Below, in pieces: positions 53,367 to 62,907 of a DNA stretch of 64,000 nucleotides (position 1 is the first letter of the stretch; the number at the start of each line of letters is the position of its first letter). The notes beneath the pieces are model-generated. The model did no database searches. It was given only the letters and a program-made list of their open reading frames with translations, and was not told where the DNA came from. A program made the position numbers and the translations under genes. The stretch is from Myxococcota bacterium (lineage in GTDB: Bacteria > Myxococcota_A > UBA796 > JAFGLY01), in the NCBI GenBank assembly GCA_024276675.1, contig JAJRWT010000038.1:1-64000 (forward strand). Reading direction: 5' to 3'.

Positions 53367-55133
53367 CTAATGTGGGTATCGGTCCATCCTCAACGCTGCG
53401 GTGGTGCCACCCAGGCCCGAACCATTCAGGAGCACCCAGTCCAAGGGCTCGATCTCATCTTTGATGTCGTCCACGCGGGTAAATCCTTCCTTGCGGGCAA
53501 GATCCGCCTTGTCCAGTCGCAGTTTCAGGGCCTGTGGTTCTATGGAGCCATTCAACAGGCGATGCCCCAGTACCGCCGCAAGTATCGAAGTACAACCCAT
53601 GGAATGCCCGTTCATGGCTTTGAGGTTTGCCAGGTAGACCCGTTCTTGGGGGCGATTCTTGTCCTTCAGGGCCGTCTTGATGTTGTGAAGCTCTGCCGGA
53701 TCGTATTTACAGTCGCCCAGCCCATAGCCGATGACGAGTCCATGGTCGCCCAGCCTGCCCTCCAGGGATCTTTTCTGGACCTCCACTCTCTGTTTTGCCT
53801 TGGGGTCGTTGCCCATGATATTCATGATGCTCATGGCAGATATGGACGACGCCGGGCGCAGCGACGGGTGTTCGACGGGGTGCAATCCTGCCTTGGAAGA
53901 AAACACCACCGAACCCGCTCCCTCGCCCAGCACCCAGCCCAGCGCATTGGAGTTGTAGGGACGGCTGGCGTCATGGACGTCTTCCCATGGCACGGTCGCC
54001 AGCAGGCCGTGGGGAACGAAACCCAGGATCAACTCGGGCCAGAGGGCGCTGTCGGTGCCGGTCACAACCACGTACTCGGGCTTGTCACCGGCCCGTGAGA
54101 GATGTTGAGTTGCCGTGACGATTCCGGTAAGGCCGGAACAACAGCTCGTGGAAACGGTCAGTTGGAAGCCAGAGAGCCTGAACAATCGGCATAACAGGGC
54201 AGCGGTGTAGTTGAAGTTCACCTGTTGCATCCAGTTGAACATGTGAACCTGGTAGAAGAGTTTCTGGGCGGGGCCTATTCCCTTCTGGTCTTTCAGCATG
54301 TCTGTGAAGTCCAACTGGCCGCCTTTGAGGAACTTGTCGGTCTGGAGGGCGTAATGGGCCATTACTTCCACGTTGCCCGCGGCCGTCCCCAGCACCAGGC
54401 CCACGGTGTTTTGTTCGGTGAAGCCGAGTATGGCCCGCATGGCTTCATCGAAGGCATCGCTGGTTGCCTCCAGGTAGGCTGGAAGTGTGTTGGCGTTGAA
54501 AACTGCGTTTCCCCTGGAATTCATCGGGTGCCCAGGCTGGGCGAAGTGTTGGCGTAGGGCATCCGAGACATGTTCTTCCAGTTCTTGACGCCTTCCCAGC
54601 GTGTCGAGCAAGGCCAGGAAGGTGGAGACCATGGACATGCGTGCGATGCGTGGAAAGGCGTTGAAGTAGGCGTCTATGGCTTCGTTCTGCTCCAGGGGAG
54701 TATTGCGGAAGGCCCAGGCTTGCAGTGGGAGCAGGTAGGGCAGGAGGGAGTCGTCCAGCACGGCGGCGAAGGCGTCCAAGCAATCTTTGTGAGCACCGGG
54801 CCTGGCAATCATTGGTGGATGCCCGAAACGGGGCGGGAAGGGGGGGGGCTCTTCGGCGTTGGCCCCGTCGGCGACGGCCGTGAAGTAGGCATTCATCTGC
54901 TGTGCCAGGAGTTTCAGTGTCTGGGTCAATTGCTTGTTGGGGGGGGGAGTGGCATCCAGGTGGGTTGTGTAGGGTCGCAGGATGGAGAGGTATCCCTCCG
55001 AAGCCTCTGCCATTTTTTGCGAGATGGAGACGACTCCCGATCTGCCCTCTTTCAATGATTGTTCGAATGCTCCACCCACCCCGGATGGCGCGACTGCGGC
55101 TGCACCGACGCTATAGCAACTATGTTCGTGCAT
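53367..55133 (-). CDS. Beta-ketoacyl synthase-like protein with large N-terminal insertion
   Basis: TVSTSCCSGLTGIVTA (nucleophile Cys), GWVLGEGAGSVVF, NLKAMNGHSMGCTSILAA (His), LLNGSGLGGTTAALRM. Confidence 0.8.
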   Translation of the reverse strand: MHEHSCYSVGAAAVAPSGVGGAFEQSLKEGRSGVVSISQKMAEASEGYLSILRPYTTHLDATPPPNKQLTQTLKLLAQQMNAYFTAVADGANAEEPPPFPPRFGHPPMIARPGAHKDCLDAFAAVLDDSLLPYLLPLQAWAFRNTPLEQNEAIDAYFNAFPRIARMSMVSTFLALLDTLGRRQELEEHVSDALRQHFAQPGHPMNSRGNAVFNANTLPAYLEATSDAFDEAMRAILGFTEQNTVGLVLGTAAGNVEVMAHYALQTDKFLKGGQLDFTDMLKDQKGIGPAQKLFYQVHMFNWMQQVNFNYTAALLCRLFRLSGFQLTVSTSCCSGLTGIVTATQHLSRAGDKPEYVVVTGTDSALWPELILGFVPHGLLATVPWEDVHDASRPYNSNALGWVLGEGAGSVVFSSKAGLHPVEHPSLRPASSISAMSIMNIMGNDPKAKQRVEVQKRSLEGRLGDHGLVIGYGLGDCKYDPAELHNIKTALKDKNRPQERVYLANLKAMNGHSMGCTSILAAVLGHRLLNGSIEPQALKLRLDKADLARKEGFTRVDDIKDEIEPLDWVLLNGSGLGGTTAALRMDRYPH

Positions 55134-55507
55134 GTTGAATTTCCTGCTGATGTTCGGGTAAAAGCCCACGAACACCTTTCCGGCGCCGTGGATGGGCCAT
55201 GGAAGGTGCATGGTGGGCAGATTGGGGGATTGTCTGACAAAGCGATTGATTTGTCAATGCCTGGCTCCCTGGCGAGTGCTTGCGTAGTTGTCGAGAGGGC
55301 AGCAGGCCGGTCCCCTGGACGGGGCCTGAGCGAGCAGGTTCTGCCCCGCCCTCCCCGGGATCCCCGCAAGCACCTGTTTTGGCGGTCCGATGTCTGGAGG
55401 GGGCGTCCGCTGGAATGATCGTCCCTGCTCTACCGTGATGGTTCGATGCCCAGACGCCGATTCCCCTCTACGTCGGCCCTTCCTGGATACTTTGCCCGGA
55501 TGCTCTT

Positions 55508-57046
55508 TCAGATCTTTCGGAACACCCCGGAGCGGCGGGGATCGCCGGCGCCGGTGAAGCCTCCGGGATGCCGGGCAACGGCGTGCAGCCCGCCGAAGTA
55601 GAATTGGGGTGCGCCGGAGCAGACCACGGGACCCAGGGCGGTTTCGAGTTCTTCCAGCACGTTGGGGGCGCGATCCCAGCATTCCACCTGGAGCTTGTCG
55701 TCTTCGAAGTGGGCCCGTGGACGGGTGACGGCCTGCTCCAGGTCCAGGTGGTAGTCCAGCAGGTGGACGATGCCGTGCAGGACGGCGGTGCGTATTCGAC
55801 TGGAGCCGCCTGAACCCATGCAGACAAGTTCGTGGTCTCGTTCCAGGAGGGTTGGGCAGGTCATGGTGAACAGACGTTGGCCGGTGCAGATGTGGCCGTC
55901 GGGGGGGTTGACGTCGTCTTCGCCCAGGAAGTTGTTGAGCATCATGCCCAGCTCGGGGACGAGGATGCCAGCGGTTTCGCCCAGGGAGCTGGTGAGGCCC
56001 ACGGCGTTGCCATGCTGGTCGATGGTGGAGATGTGGGTGGTGAAGCCCGCCTGGCAGGCAGCCACGAAGCGCCGCGCCAGGGTGGGGTCGGACATGTCCA
56101 GTTGGCTGTAGGCGGCCAGATCTTCGGTCTGCCTCATGGCATCCACGAGCCGGAAGACCATGCCGGAGCTGCGGAGGGGGGGCAGGGGGCCGCCCGCTTG
56201 CAGGCGGGCCAGCGCGCCGTTCACGAGGCAACTGCCCACGCTGGGCAGGCCCGGCAGCCAGACGCTGGCTCCCCTGTATTCACACCGTGTGGGTTCCAGG
56301 CGCCTGGGGCGCCAGGCTTGCAGGTCTTCGGCGCAGAGGTAGGTGCGCGGGCCCAGGGCTGCCAACAAGGCCTGCGCTCCCTCGCCGGACTCCATGTAGC
56401 GAGGGCCCTGTTGGACGTAGGCGGCTATGGTGCGGCCCAGGGTGGGGTTCTTGAGGATTTCGCCCGGTTTCTTGGGAGCACCGTTCCTGCCGAACAGGGC
56501 CAGCGCTCCTGGAGACGTGGCCAGCATGGCCCAGAGCAGCTCGGCGGAGTTGCGGAACATCTGGTTCACGGGGAAACCCCGCCGGGCCACCTCGATGGCT
56601 GGTTCCGCCAATCGGGCCATTGGAATGGTACCGTGGGCCTGGTGTAGTTCCCAGAGCCCCCGGGGCATGCCTGGCACCGCCACCGATGCGGCGCCCCCCT
56701 TGAAATACTGGAAGGTGGGGCCGTAGTCCAGGCGAACCTTCTTCATGGGGTAGATGGACCAGTCGGGGCAGCGGCAGGCAGGGGTACCCGTTTTGGCCCG
56801 GGTATGTTCCGACATGGCTCGCCCCGGCATGTCGCTGAAAAAATCCCAGGCGAAGACCCGGCCGTTCATACGGACCATGCCGATGCCGCCGCCGCCCAGA
56901 CCGGTGAGCAGGGGTTCGGCGGCGAAGGCGGTCAACTGGGCGGCCACGGCGGCATCCACCGCGTTGCCGCCTGATTCCAGGGCGCGGATCCCCGCGTCCA
57001 CGGTCTGTCGACTGCCACCGGCCACTGCTCCGTGGGTCGCCGACAT
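55508..57046 (-). CDS. Gamma-glutamyltransferase family protein
   Basis: VDAGIRALESGGNAVDAAVAAQL, TTHISTIDQHGNAVGLTSSLG (nucleophile Thr), GSGGSSRIRTAVLH. Confidence 0.9.
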   Translation of the reverse strand: MSATHGAVAGGSRQTVDAGIRALESGGNAVDAAVAAQLTAFAAEPLLTGLGGGGIGMVRMNGRVFAWDFFSDMPGRAMSEHTRAKTGTPACRCPDWSIYPMKKVRLDYGPTFQYFKGGAASVAVPGMPRGLWELHQAHGTIPMARLAEPAIEVARRGFPVNQMFRNSAELLWAMLATSPGALALFGRNGAPKKPGEILKNPTLGRTIAAYVQQGPRYMESGEGAQALLAALGPRTYLCAEDLQAWRPRRLEPTRCEYRGASVWLPGLPSVGSCLVNGALARLQAGGPLPPLRSSGMVFRLVDAMRQTEDLAAYSQLDMSDPTLARRFVAACQAGFTTHISTIDQHGNAVGLTSSLGETAGILVPELGMMLNNFLGEDDVNPPDGHICTGQRLFTMTCPTLLERDHELVCMGSGGSSRIRTAVLHGIVHLLDYHLDLEQAVTRPRAHFEDDKLQVECWDRAPNVLEELETALGPVVCSGAPQFYFGGLHAVARHPGGFTGAGDPRRSGVFRKI

Positions 57047-57801
57047 CAGGATTCTCCCGCAGGGTTTTCCAGAACCAGTCTGACGAACCTGCGAAGGAGT
57101 CGATCCGCCAGTGGGCTTGGCGCGAAGCCCTCCAGCATCTTGCGGACGCGATGCTCACCCACGTTGCGGATGTAGATGGGCAAGTAACGCGCAAACCGCT
57201 GACGGTTTGATTCCTCGTCCAGCTCAGGGTGGAACTGGGTGGCGTATACGGGCAACCCATTCAGGCGGAATGCCTGGAATGGGCAATCTGGGCTGGTGGC
57301 CAGGCAGATGGCGGCAGAGGGAAGGGTGTCGGCACGGTCGGTATGGCCTTCCTGTACGGTGAAAGCTGGCGGCAGAAAGCCGAACAACGGGTCCTCCCGG
57401 CCCTGGTCGGTGAGCCTCACGGTGTAGGTCCCCACCTGGGCCCTGGGTTCGTCCCTCACTACGCTCCCGCCCAGAGATGCCGCCAGCATCTGGAATCCGA
57501 AGCAGGAGGCAAAGATGGGGAAACCGGCCTCGGCCTGGGCGGCCAGGAATTCCATGGCACACGCCACCGCCGGCACGGGGTCGCAGACGGAGAACTCGCC
57601 GGCGCCCCCCACCAGGATGGCCGAAATGCCGTCCAGGTGTTCGCCGCGCGGAGTGTTCGACACCAGGTTTATGGTCGATACCCGCTCCAGTGGCGCATCC
57701 AGGGCTCTGGCAAAGCTGGCCCGTTCCTCCCGGAGTACGGGGTCGCCGGGTCTTCGGCATTGAATGAGTAGAAATTGCCTGGAACATTGATCCACGTTCA
57801 T
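57046..57801 (-). CDS. Class I glutamine amidotransferase-like protein
   Basis: GFPIFASCFGFQMLAASLGG (Cys), ATQFHPELDEE (His/Glu); stop/start overlap TGATG with the downstream gene. Confidence 0.85.
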   Translation of the reverse strand: MNVDQCSRQFLLIQCRRPGDPVLREERASFARALDAPLERVSTINLVSNTPRGEHLDGISAILVGGAGEFSVCDPVPAVACAMEFLAAQAEAGFPIFASCFGFQMLAASLGGSVVRDEPRAQVGTYTVRLTDQGREDPLFGFLPPAFTVQEGHTDRADTLPSAAICLATSPDCPFQAFRLNGLPVYATQFHPELDEESNRQRFARYLPIYIRNVGEHRVRKMLEGFAPSPLADRLLRRFVRLVLENPAGES

Positions 57802-57864
57802 CTCTCGTTGGGGCACGGCGAGGCCTCGGGCCTGCGTTTGAGTTGGTCGCGAGTCGCACCTTCT

Positions 57865-57876
57865 GGAACATGTTCC
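57865..57876. promoter_or_regulatory. Perfect 12-bp palindrome GGAACATGTTCC in divergent intergenic region
   Basis: Located between GATase1 (minus) and thiolase (plus). Confidence 0.4.
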
Positions 57877-58165
57877 TGGAGACAGGTACGGCTTCTGTCC
57901 GGCTTGACTTTCTTATTATATCCACCTGGGGCCCGCTTCATCTATGTGCCCCGAACATGGCGGGTCTCGCCGGTGGAGATGTTTGCGGTTGACAAGCTCT
58001 GGCCAGGGGTGGAAAATTGGCGTTTTTCCGATGTTGGCAGCTTTTCATCCGAACATGTCGGGCCTATCCCGTTCCCGCTACCTTGCCGCCTCGCGGGTCG
58101 GTGCACCTACGCCGCCGTAACGACCCGGTTATTCTTGTTGGAAACCCAAGCGCGGAGGAACCGAT

Positions 58166-59341
58166 ATGCGCAGCGTGGTCATCGTGAGTGCCGTTCGCAC
58201 CCCCATCGGAGATTTCAACGGTACGTTGAAGGGCGTTCCCGCCGACGTCCTCGGGGGAATCGTCATCCAGGAAGCCATCCGCCGAGCCGGCCTGGATGCC
58301 GGAGTCGTGGACGAGGTCATCATGGGTAACGTTCTGCCCCATGGCCTGGGTCAGAATCCGGCCCGTCAGGCCTTGTTCAAGGCGGGATTGCCATTTGGGG
58401 TGGGAGCCTTGACCATCAACAAGGTCTGTGGTTCGGGTCTAAAGGCGGTGATGCTGGGAGCCCAGGCCATAGCATGCCACGACGCCGACGTCGTGGTGGC
58501 CGGCGGCATGGAAAACATGAACCTCTGCCCCTACATGGTTCCCGCTGCCCGCGCCGGGCTGCGCATGGGAAACGGCCAGATGGTCGACGCCATGGTCTTC
58601 GACGGCCTGTGGGACCGGAACAACGACATCCACATGGGGGTCACCGCCGAACATGTAAGCGACAAGTTCCATGTCAGCCGTGAAGACATGGACGCCTTTG
58701 CCGCCCTTTCCTACTCGCTGGCCTTGAAGGCCGTGGAAGACGGCCTTTTCAAAAAGGAGATCGTCGCGGTGCCCGTTCCACGTCGCAGGGGGGAGCCATC
58801 CATGATGGAGCAGGACGAGATCCCCAGGCCGACCGACACCGCGACCCTGGCCCGCTTGCGCCCCGCCTTCCGGAAAGATGGTCGGGTGACGGCGGGCAAC
58901 TCCTCCAAGATTGCCGATGGAGCTGCCGCGTTGCTGCTCATGTCGGAAGAAGCAGCCCGCGCCCACGGGTTGGAGTCCCTGGCCCGGGTGGGAGCCCAGG
59001 GGGCCGCGGGCCTGGACCCGATGGATGTGCTGGTGGCCCCCATGCGATCGATTCCCAAGGTACTCGAGAAGGCCGGCATGAAGTTGTCCGACATCGATCT
59101 GCACGAAGTCAACGAGGCATTCGCCACCAGCACCGTGGCGGTGATGAGGGAGTTGGGTATTCCCCGGGACCGCCTCAACGTCAATGGGGGCGCCGTTGCC
59201 CTGGGGCATCCCATCGGCGCTTCCGGGGCCAGGGTCCTGGTGACCCTGCTGCACGCCCTGAGGCAGCGAAACCTGTCCACCGGCATGGCATCGCTCTGCC
59301 TGGGCGGCGGTGAAGCCGTCAGCCTCATCGTGGAAAGGTAG
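58166..59341 (+). CDS. Acetyl-CoA acetyltransferase (thiolase)
   Basis: INKVCGSGLKAVMLGAQAI (Cys), GNSSKIADGAAALLLM, VNGGAVALGHPIGASGAR (His), ASLCLGGGEAV (Cys). Confidence 0.93.
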   Translation: MRSVVIVSAVRTPIGDFNGTLKGVPADVLGGIVIQEAIRRAGLDAGVVDEVIMGNVLPHGLGQNPARQALFKAGLPFGVGALTINKVCGSGLKAVMLGAQAIACHDADVVVAGGMENMNLCPYMVPAARAGLRMGNGQMVDAMVFDGLWDRNNDIHMGVTAEHVSDKFHVSREDMDAFAALSYSLALKAVEDGLFKKEIVAVPVPRRRGEPSMMEQDEIPRPTDTATLARLRPAFRKDGRVTAGNSSKIADGAAALLLMSEEAARAHGLESLARVGAQGAAGLDPMDVLVAPMRSIPKVLEKAGMKLSDIDLHEVNEAFATSTVAVMRELGIPRDRLNVNGGAVALGHPIGASGARVLVTLLHALRQRNLSTGMASLCLGGGEAVSLIVER

Positions 59342-59407
59342 GAGAGCGCGGAGTTCCGTGCGGAAAAACCAGCTTGCACAGGATCCCCACGGGGAAAAGG
59401 AAGTTGT

Positions 59408-61603
59408 GTGAGATCGCGAATACCCTTGCCCTGGCAAACTTTTGCCCTGCTCGTTGCCCTGGCTCTGCTTCTGCCGGCCTGTGCTCATCGTTCGCCTGCC
59501 TCCTCCGGCACGGAGCATGATCAGGCACTCCCTTCTCCTCCGGTGGCGGAGAAGCGCGACCACGTACACACGGAGCATGGCGTCAATCGCCCGGATCCCT
59601 ACTACTGGATGAAAGATCGCGACGACCCGTCCCTGCGTGCCTATTTGCAGGCAGAAAACGCCTACACCCAGGCCCAGACCGCTCACCTGGCCGAGTTGCG
59701 CCAGCGCCTCTTCCAGGAAATGCTCGGTCATATCCAGGAGGCGGACCTCTCGGTGCCCGTGCGCAAAGGTGACTGGTGGTACTACACCCGCACCGAGGAA
59801 GGCAGGGCATATCCCATCCACTGTCGTCGTCGGGGCAGCATGGAGCAGGGCCAGGAGCAGGTGATCCTGGACGAAAACCAACTGGCGGAGGGCCAGGAGT
59901 ACCTGGACCTGGGCGTTTTCCAGGTGAGCCCGAACCAACGTTTCCTGGCCTTCTCCATCGACACCACCGGCGCGGAGCGGCACACGCTCCGTTTCAAGGA
60001 CCTGGCAGGCGGTGATCTGCTGCCGGAGGCCATCGAAAACACTGCCTATTCGCTGGCCTGGGCGCTGGACGACCAGACGGTGTTCTACGTCACGCGGGAC
60101 CAGGCAACCCGCCCCTACCGGGTCTACAGGCACAGCCTGGGAACGGATCCCGCCCAGGACACGCTCGTCTACGAAGAAAAAGACGAGCGATACACCGTGG
60201 ATTTGCGCCTCACCCGCAGCGAGGCTTTCGTTGTGATGGACCTGGAGAGTTCCACCACCACCGAGGTGCGAGTGCTGGGGGCCGACAACCCCATGGGGGA
60301 CTTTCGGGTGCTTCAACCCAGGCACCAGGGCATGATGTACCGGGTGGATCACCAGGGGGAGCGTTTTTTCATAGTCACCAACGACCACGACGGTACCGAC
60401 GGTCGTCACGACGACGGTGCCATGAACTTCAAGTTGATGGAGGCCCCCCAGGACAGCAACTCCCGGAGCCAGTGGAAGGAGCTGATCCCACACCGCCCCC
60501 AGGTCCTCCTGGAAACAGTGGACGCCTTCGACGGCTACCTGGTCATGAGCGAGCGCGAAAACGGCTTCTCCCAGGTTCGCGTCATGGACCTGGCCACGGG
60601 CGGGCAACGGGTGCCGGAGTGGCCGGAACCAACCCACTCGGTGTGGCTGTCAAGCAACCCGGACTTCCATGCCCGGGGCGTAATAATGGAGTACACCTCC
60701 CTGGTCACCCCTTCGTCGTTCTTCTTCTACTCGTTCGAAACCGGAGATATGCAGCTTCTCAAGGAGCAGCCGGTTCCCGCTTACGACCGCCGTCTCTACA
60801 CCTCGGAGCGTCTCTTCGCCCGGGCTCCCGACGGCGTGCAGGTTCCCATTTCAGTGGTGTACCGTAGTGATCTGGACCGGAAACGGGCCGGGCCGCTCTA
60901 CCTGGAAGGCTATGGCGCCTATGGGCTGTCCGATGATCCCTACTTCATGCCCGAGATTCTGAGCCTTCTGGACCGTGGCATGGTCTTTGCCATGGCCCAC
61001 GTGCGGGGTGGCGGAGAGATGGGGCGCCAGTGGTACGTGGACGGCAAGCTGCTCAACAAGAAGAACACCTTCACAGACTTCATAGCCTGTGCCGAGTTCC
61101 TGGTGGACGAGGGCTGGACCACGGCGGAGCAGTTGGTCATCAGCGGCGGCAGCGCCGGAGGCCTGCTCATCGGAGCGGTCATCAACATGCGCCCGGAGCT
61201 GTTCCACGTGGCCGTGGCCGACGTCCCCTTCGTGGACGCCGTCACCACGATGCTGGATTCCAGCATCCCCCTGACCACCGAAGAATGGGAAGAATGGGGG
61301 GATCCACATGACGAGCAGGTCTTCGATTACATGCTTTCCTATTCGCCCTACGACAACGTGGGTGCCCACTCCTACCCCAACCTGCTCATCACCAGCGGTT
61401 TGAACGATCCCCGGGTGATGTACTGGGAACCGACCAAGTGGGCAGCGCGTCTCCGTGACCTGAAGACCGACCAGAACCTGCTCCTGCTCAAGACCGAAAT
61501 GGGCTCGGGGCACATGGGCAGGTCGGGCCGCTACGGCTACCTGGAAGAAACCGCCTTCGAGTTTGCCTTCGTGCTGGACAGGCTGGGCATGACGGAATCC
61601 TGA
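59408..61603 (+). CDS. Prolyl oligopeptidase family (S9A, oligopeptidase B-like) lipoprotein
   Basis: LLPACAHRS lipobox; DPYYWMKDRDDP, MAHVRGGGEMGRQWYVDGKLLNKKNTFTDF, ISGGSAGGLLIGAV, MGSGHMGRSGR. Confidence 0.92.
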   Translation: MRSRIPLPWQTFALLVALALLLPACAHRSPASSGTEHDQALPSPPVAEKRDHVHTEHGVNRPDPYYWMKDRDDPSLRAYLQAENAYTQAQTAHLAELRQRLFQEMLGHIQEADLSVPVRKGDWWYYTRTEEGRAYPIHCRRRGSMEQGQEQVILDENQLAEGQEYLDLGVFQVSPNQRFLAFSIDTTGAERHTLRFKDLAGGDLLPEAIENTAYSLAWALDDQTVFYVTRDQATRPYRVYRHSLGTDPAQDTLVYEEKDERYTVDLRLTRSEAFVVMDLESSTTTEVRVLGADNPMGDFRVLQPRHQGMMYRVDHQGERFFIVTNDHDGTDGRHDDGAMNFKLMEAPQDSNSRSQWKELIPHRPQVLLETVDAFDGYLVMSERENGFSQVRVMDLATGGQRVPEWPEPTHSVWLSSNPDFHARGVIMEYTSLVTPSSFFFYSFETGDMQLLKEQPVPAYDRRLYTSERLFARAPDGVQVPISVVYRSDLDRKRAGPLYLEGYGAYGLSDDPYFMPEILSLLDRGMVFAMAHVRGGGEMGRQWYVDGKLLNKKNTFTDFIACAEFLVDEGWTTAEQLVISGGSAGGLLIGAVINMRPELFHVAVADVPFVDAVTTMLDSSIPLTTEEWEEWGDPHDEQVFDYMLSYSPYDNVGAHSYPNLLITSGLNDPRVMYWEPTKWAARLRDLKTDQNLLLLKTEMGSGHMGRSGRYGYLEETAFEFAFVLDRLGMTES

Positions 61604-61648
61604 CCGGCTCGGTGATTTTTTTGGGGGGGAAACCCTGGCTGCCGGTCA
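61601..61648. terminator. Inverted repeat spanning convergent stop codons
   Basis: TGACCGGC (61601-61608) / GCCGGTCA (61641-61648), containing both stop codons; T7G7 in the loop. Confidence 0.45.
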
Positions 61649-62689
61649 GAACTCCAGCACCACCTTGCCGCAGTTGCCGCTGTTCATCAGCTCGAAGCCC
61701 TTCTCGTAGTCGGCGAAGGGCAGCTTGTGGGTGATTATGGGTTCTACGTTCAGGTTGCCCGAAGCCAGGAGGCCTTTCATCTTGTACCAGGTGTGCCAGA
61801 GCTTCCGGCCCGTGACGCCGTGGATGTGCAGGGCCCTGAAGACCACGTCTTTGGCCAGGTCGATGGTGGACTTTTCGTTGGATGTGCCGATGAGCACGAG
61901 GTCGCCGCCCATGCGCAGGCTGTGCAGGCCGTCCTGGACGGCCCTGGGATTTCCCGAAAGTTCCAGCACCACGTCCACTCCCTTGCCGCCGGTGTGGTCC
62001 ATGATGTATTCCACCGGATCCGTGGCGGCGGAGCCGATCACGTGTTGAGCGCCCAGCTCCCGTGCCTTGTCCAGACGGTACTGGTTGCGCCTTCCCACGG
62101 CGAAGATTTCGGCCGCGCCGATGGCCTTGAGCACTGCCACCGCCAGCATGCCAACGGGGCCCAGGCCGAAGACCGCCACCCGGTTGGCCACGCAGTCGGC
62201 GGCGAAGACAGTGTGAATGGCGTTGCCCAGGGGATCCTGGATGGCGGCCATTGCCGGGTCCAGGTCCGCGTCGTTGATCCACGTGTTCATCTCCGGGTGG
62301 ACCAGGTATTCACGGAAGCAGCCGTCGGTGTCGTAGCCAATGCCCTTCCAGGACTCGCAGACGTGGCCATCGCCCATGCGGCAGTTGCGGCAGAAGCCGC
62401 AGGTGATGTGGCCTTCACCGGTGACGAAGTCGCCCACCTTGACATGCTTGACGCCGGGACCCACTTCCACCACGTCTCCGCCGAATTCGTGCCCTATGAT
62501 ACATGGGAGTTTCACGCGGCCCTGGGACCAGGGATCCCAGTTGTAGATGTGCAGGTCCGTTCCGCATATGGCCGTTGCCCTGTTCTTGATGAGTATTTCA
62601 CCAAATCCAGGTTTCGGTATTTCGCGTTCCTCGAAGACCAGTCCGCCGACTTCGGGGCGGGCCTTTACAATGCATTTCATGGTGGACAT
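61646..62689 (-). CDS. tdh: L-threonine 3-dehydrogenase
   Basis: ATAICGTDLHIYNWDPWSQ, PCIIGHEFGGDVVEVG, CGFCRNCRMGDGHVC, VFGLGPVGMLAVAVLKAIGA; highly characteristic of Tdh. Confidence 0.93.
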   Translation of the reverse strand: MSTMKCIVKARPEVGGLVFEEREIPKPGFGEILIKNRATAICGTDLHIYNWDPWSQGRVKLPCIIGHEFGGDVVEVGPGVKHVKVGDFVTGEGHITCGFCRNCRMGDGHVCESWKGIGYDTDGCFREYLVHPEMNTWINDADLDPAMAAIQDPLGNAIHTVFAADCVANRVAVFGLGPVGMLAVAVLKAIGAAEIFAVGRRNQYRLDKARELGAQHVIGSAATDPVEYIMDHTGGKGVDVVLELSGNPRAVQDGLHSLRMGGDLVLIGTSNEKSTIDLAKDVVFRALHIHGVTGRKLWHTWYKMKGLLASGNLNVEPIITHKLPFADYEKGFELMNSGNCGKVVLEF

Positions 62690-62907
62690 TTCGCTCTCCT
62701 GAATATTCGAGATGGACCAGCGACAGGCCGCCGTTGGTTGGGGAAGGGGGTTCTCATGAAAGGATGCCAGCTTTGCACCGATGTGATCACCCCGGGAATC
62801 GGCCATCCTCCGCGGGCTTGCCAGGCATCTATGAGGCAGGGCCCGCGCCTGTCAACGGAAAGGCCCCTCCCGCTGATCTCCCGTCACCTGCCGGAGGCCT
62901 GGCGGGT

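Noticed and set aside
58439-60637. 732-aa antisense ORF spanning two genes
   Set aside because: Opposes both the thiolase and S9 peptidase, whose motifs are unambiguous.
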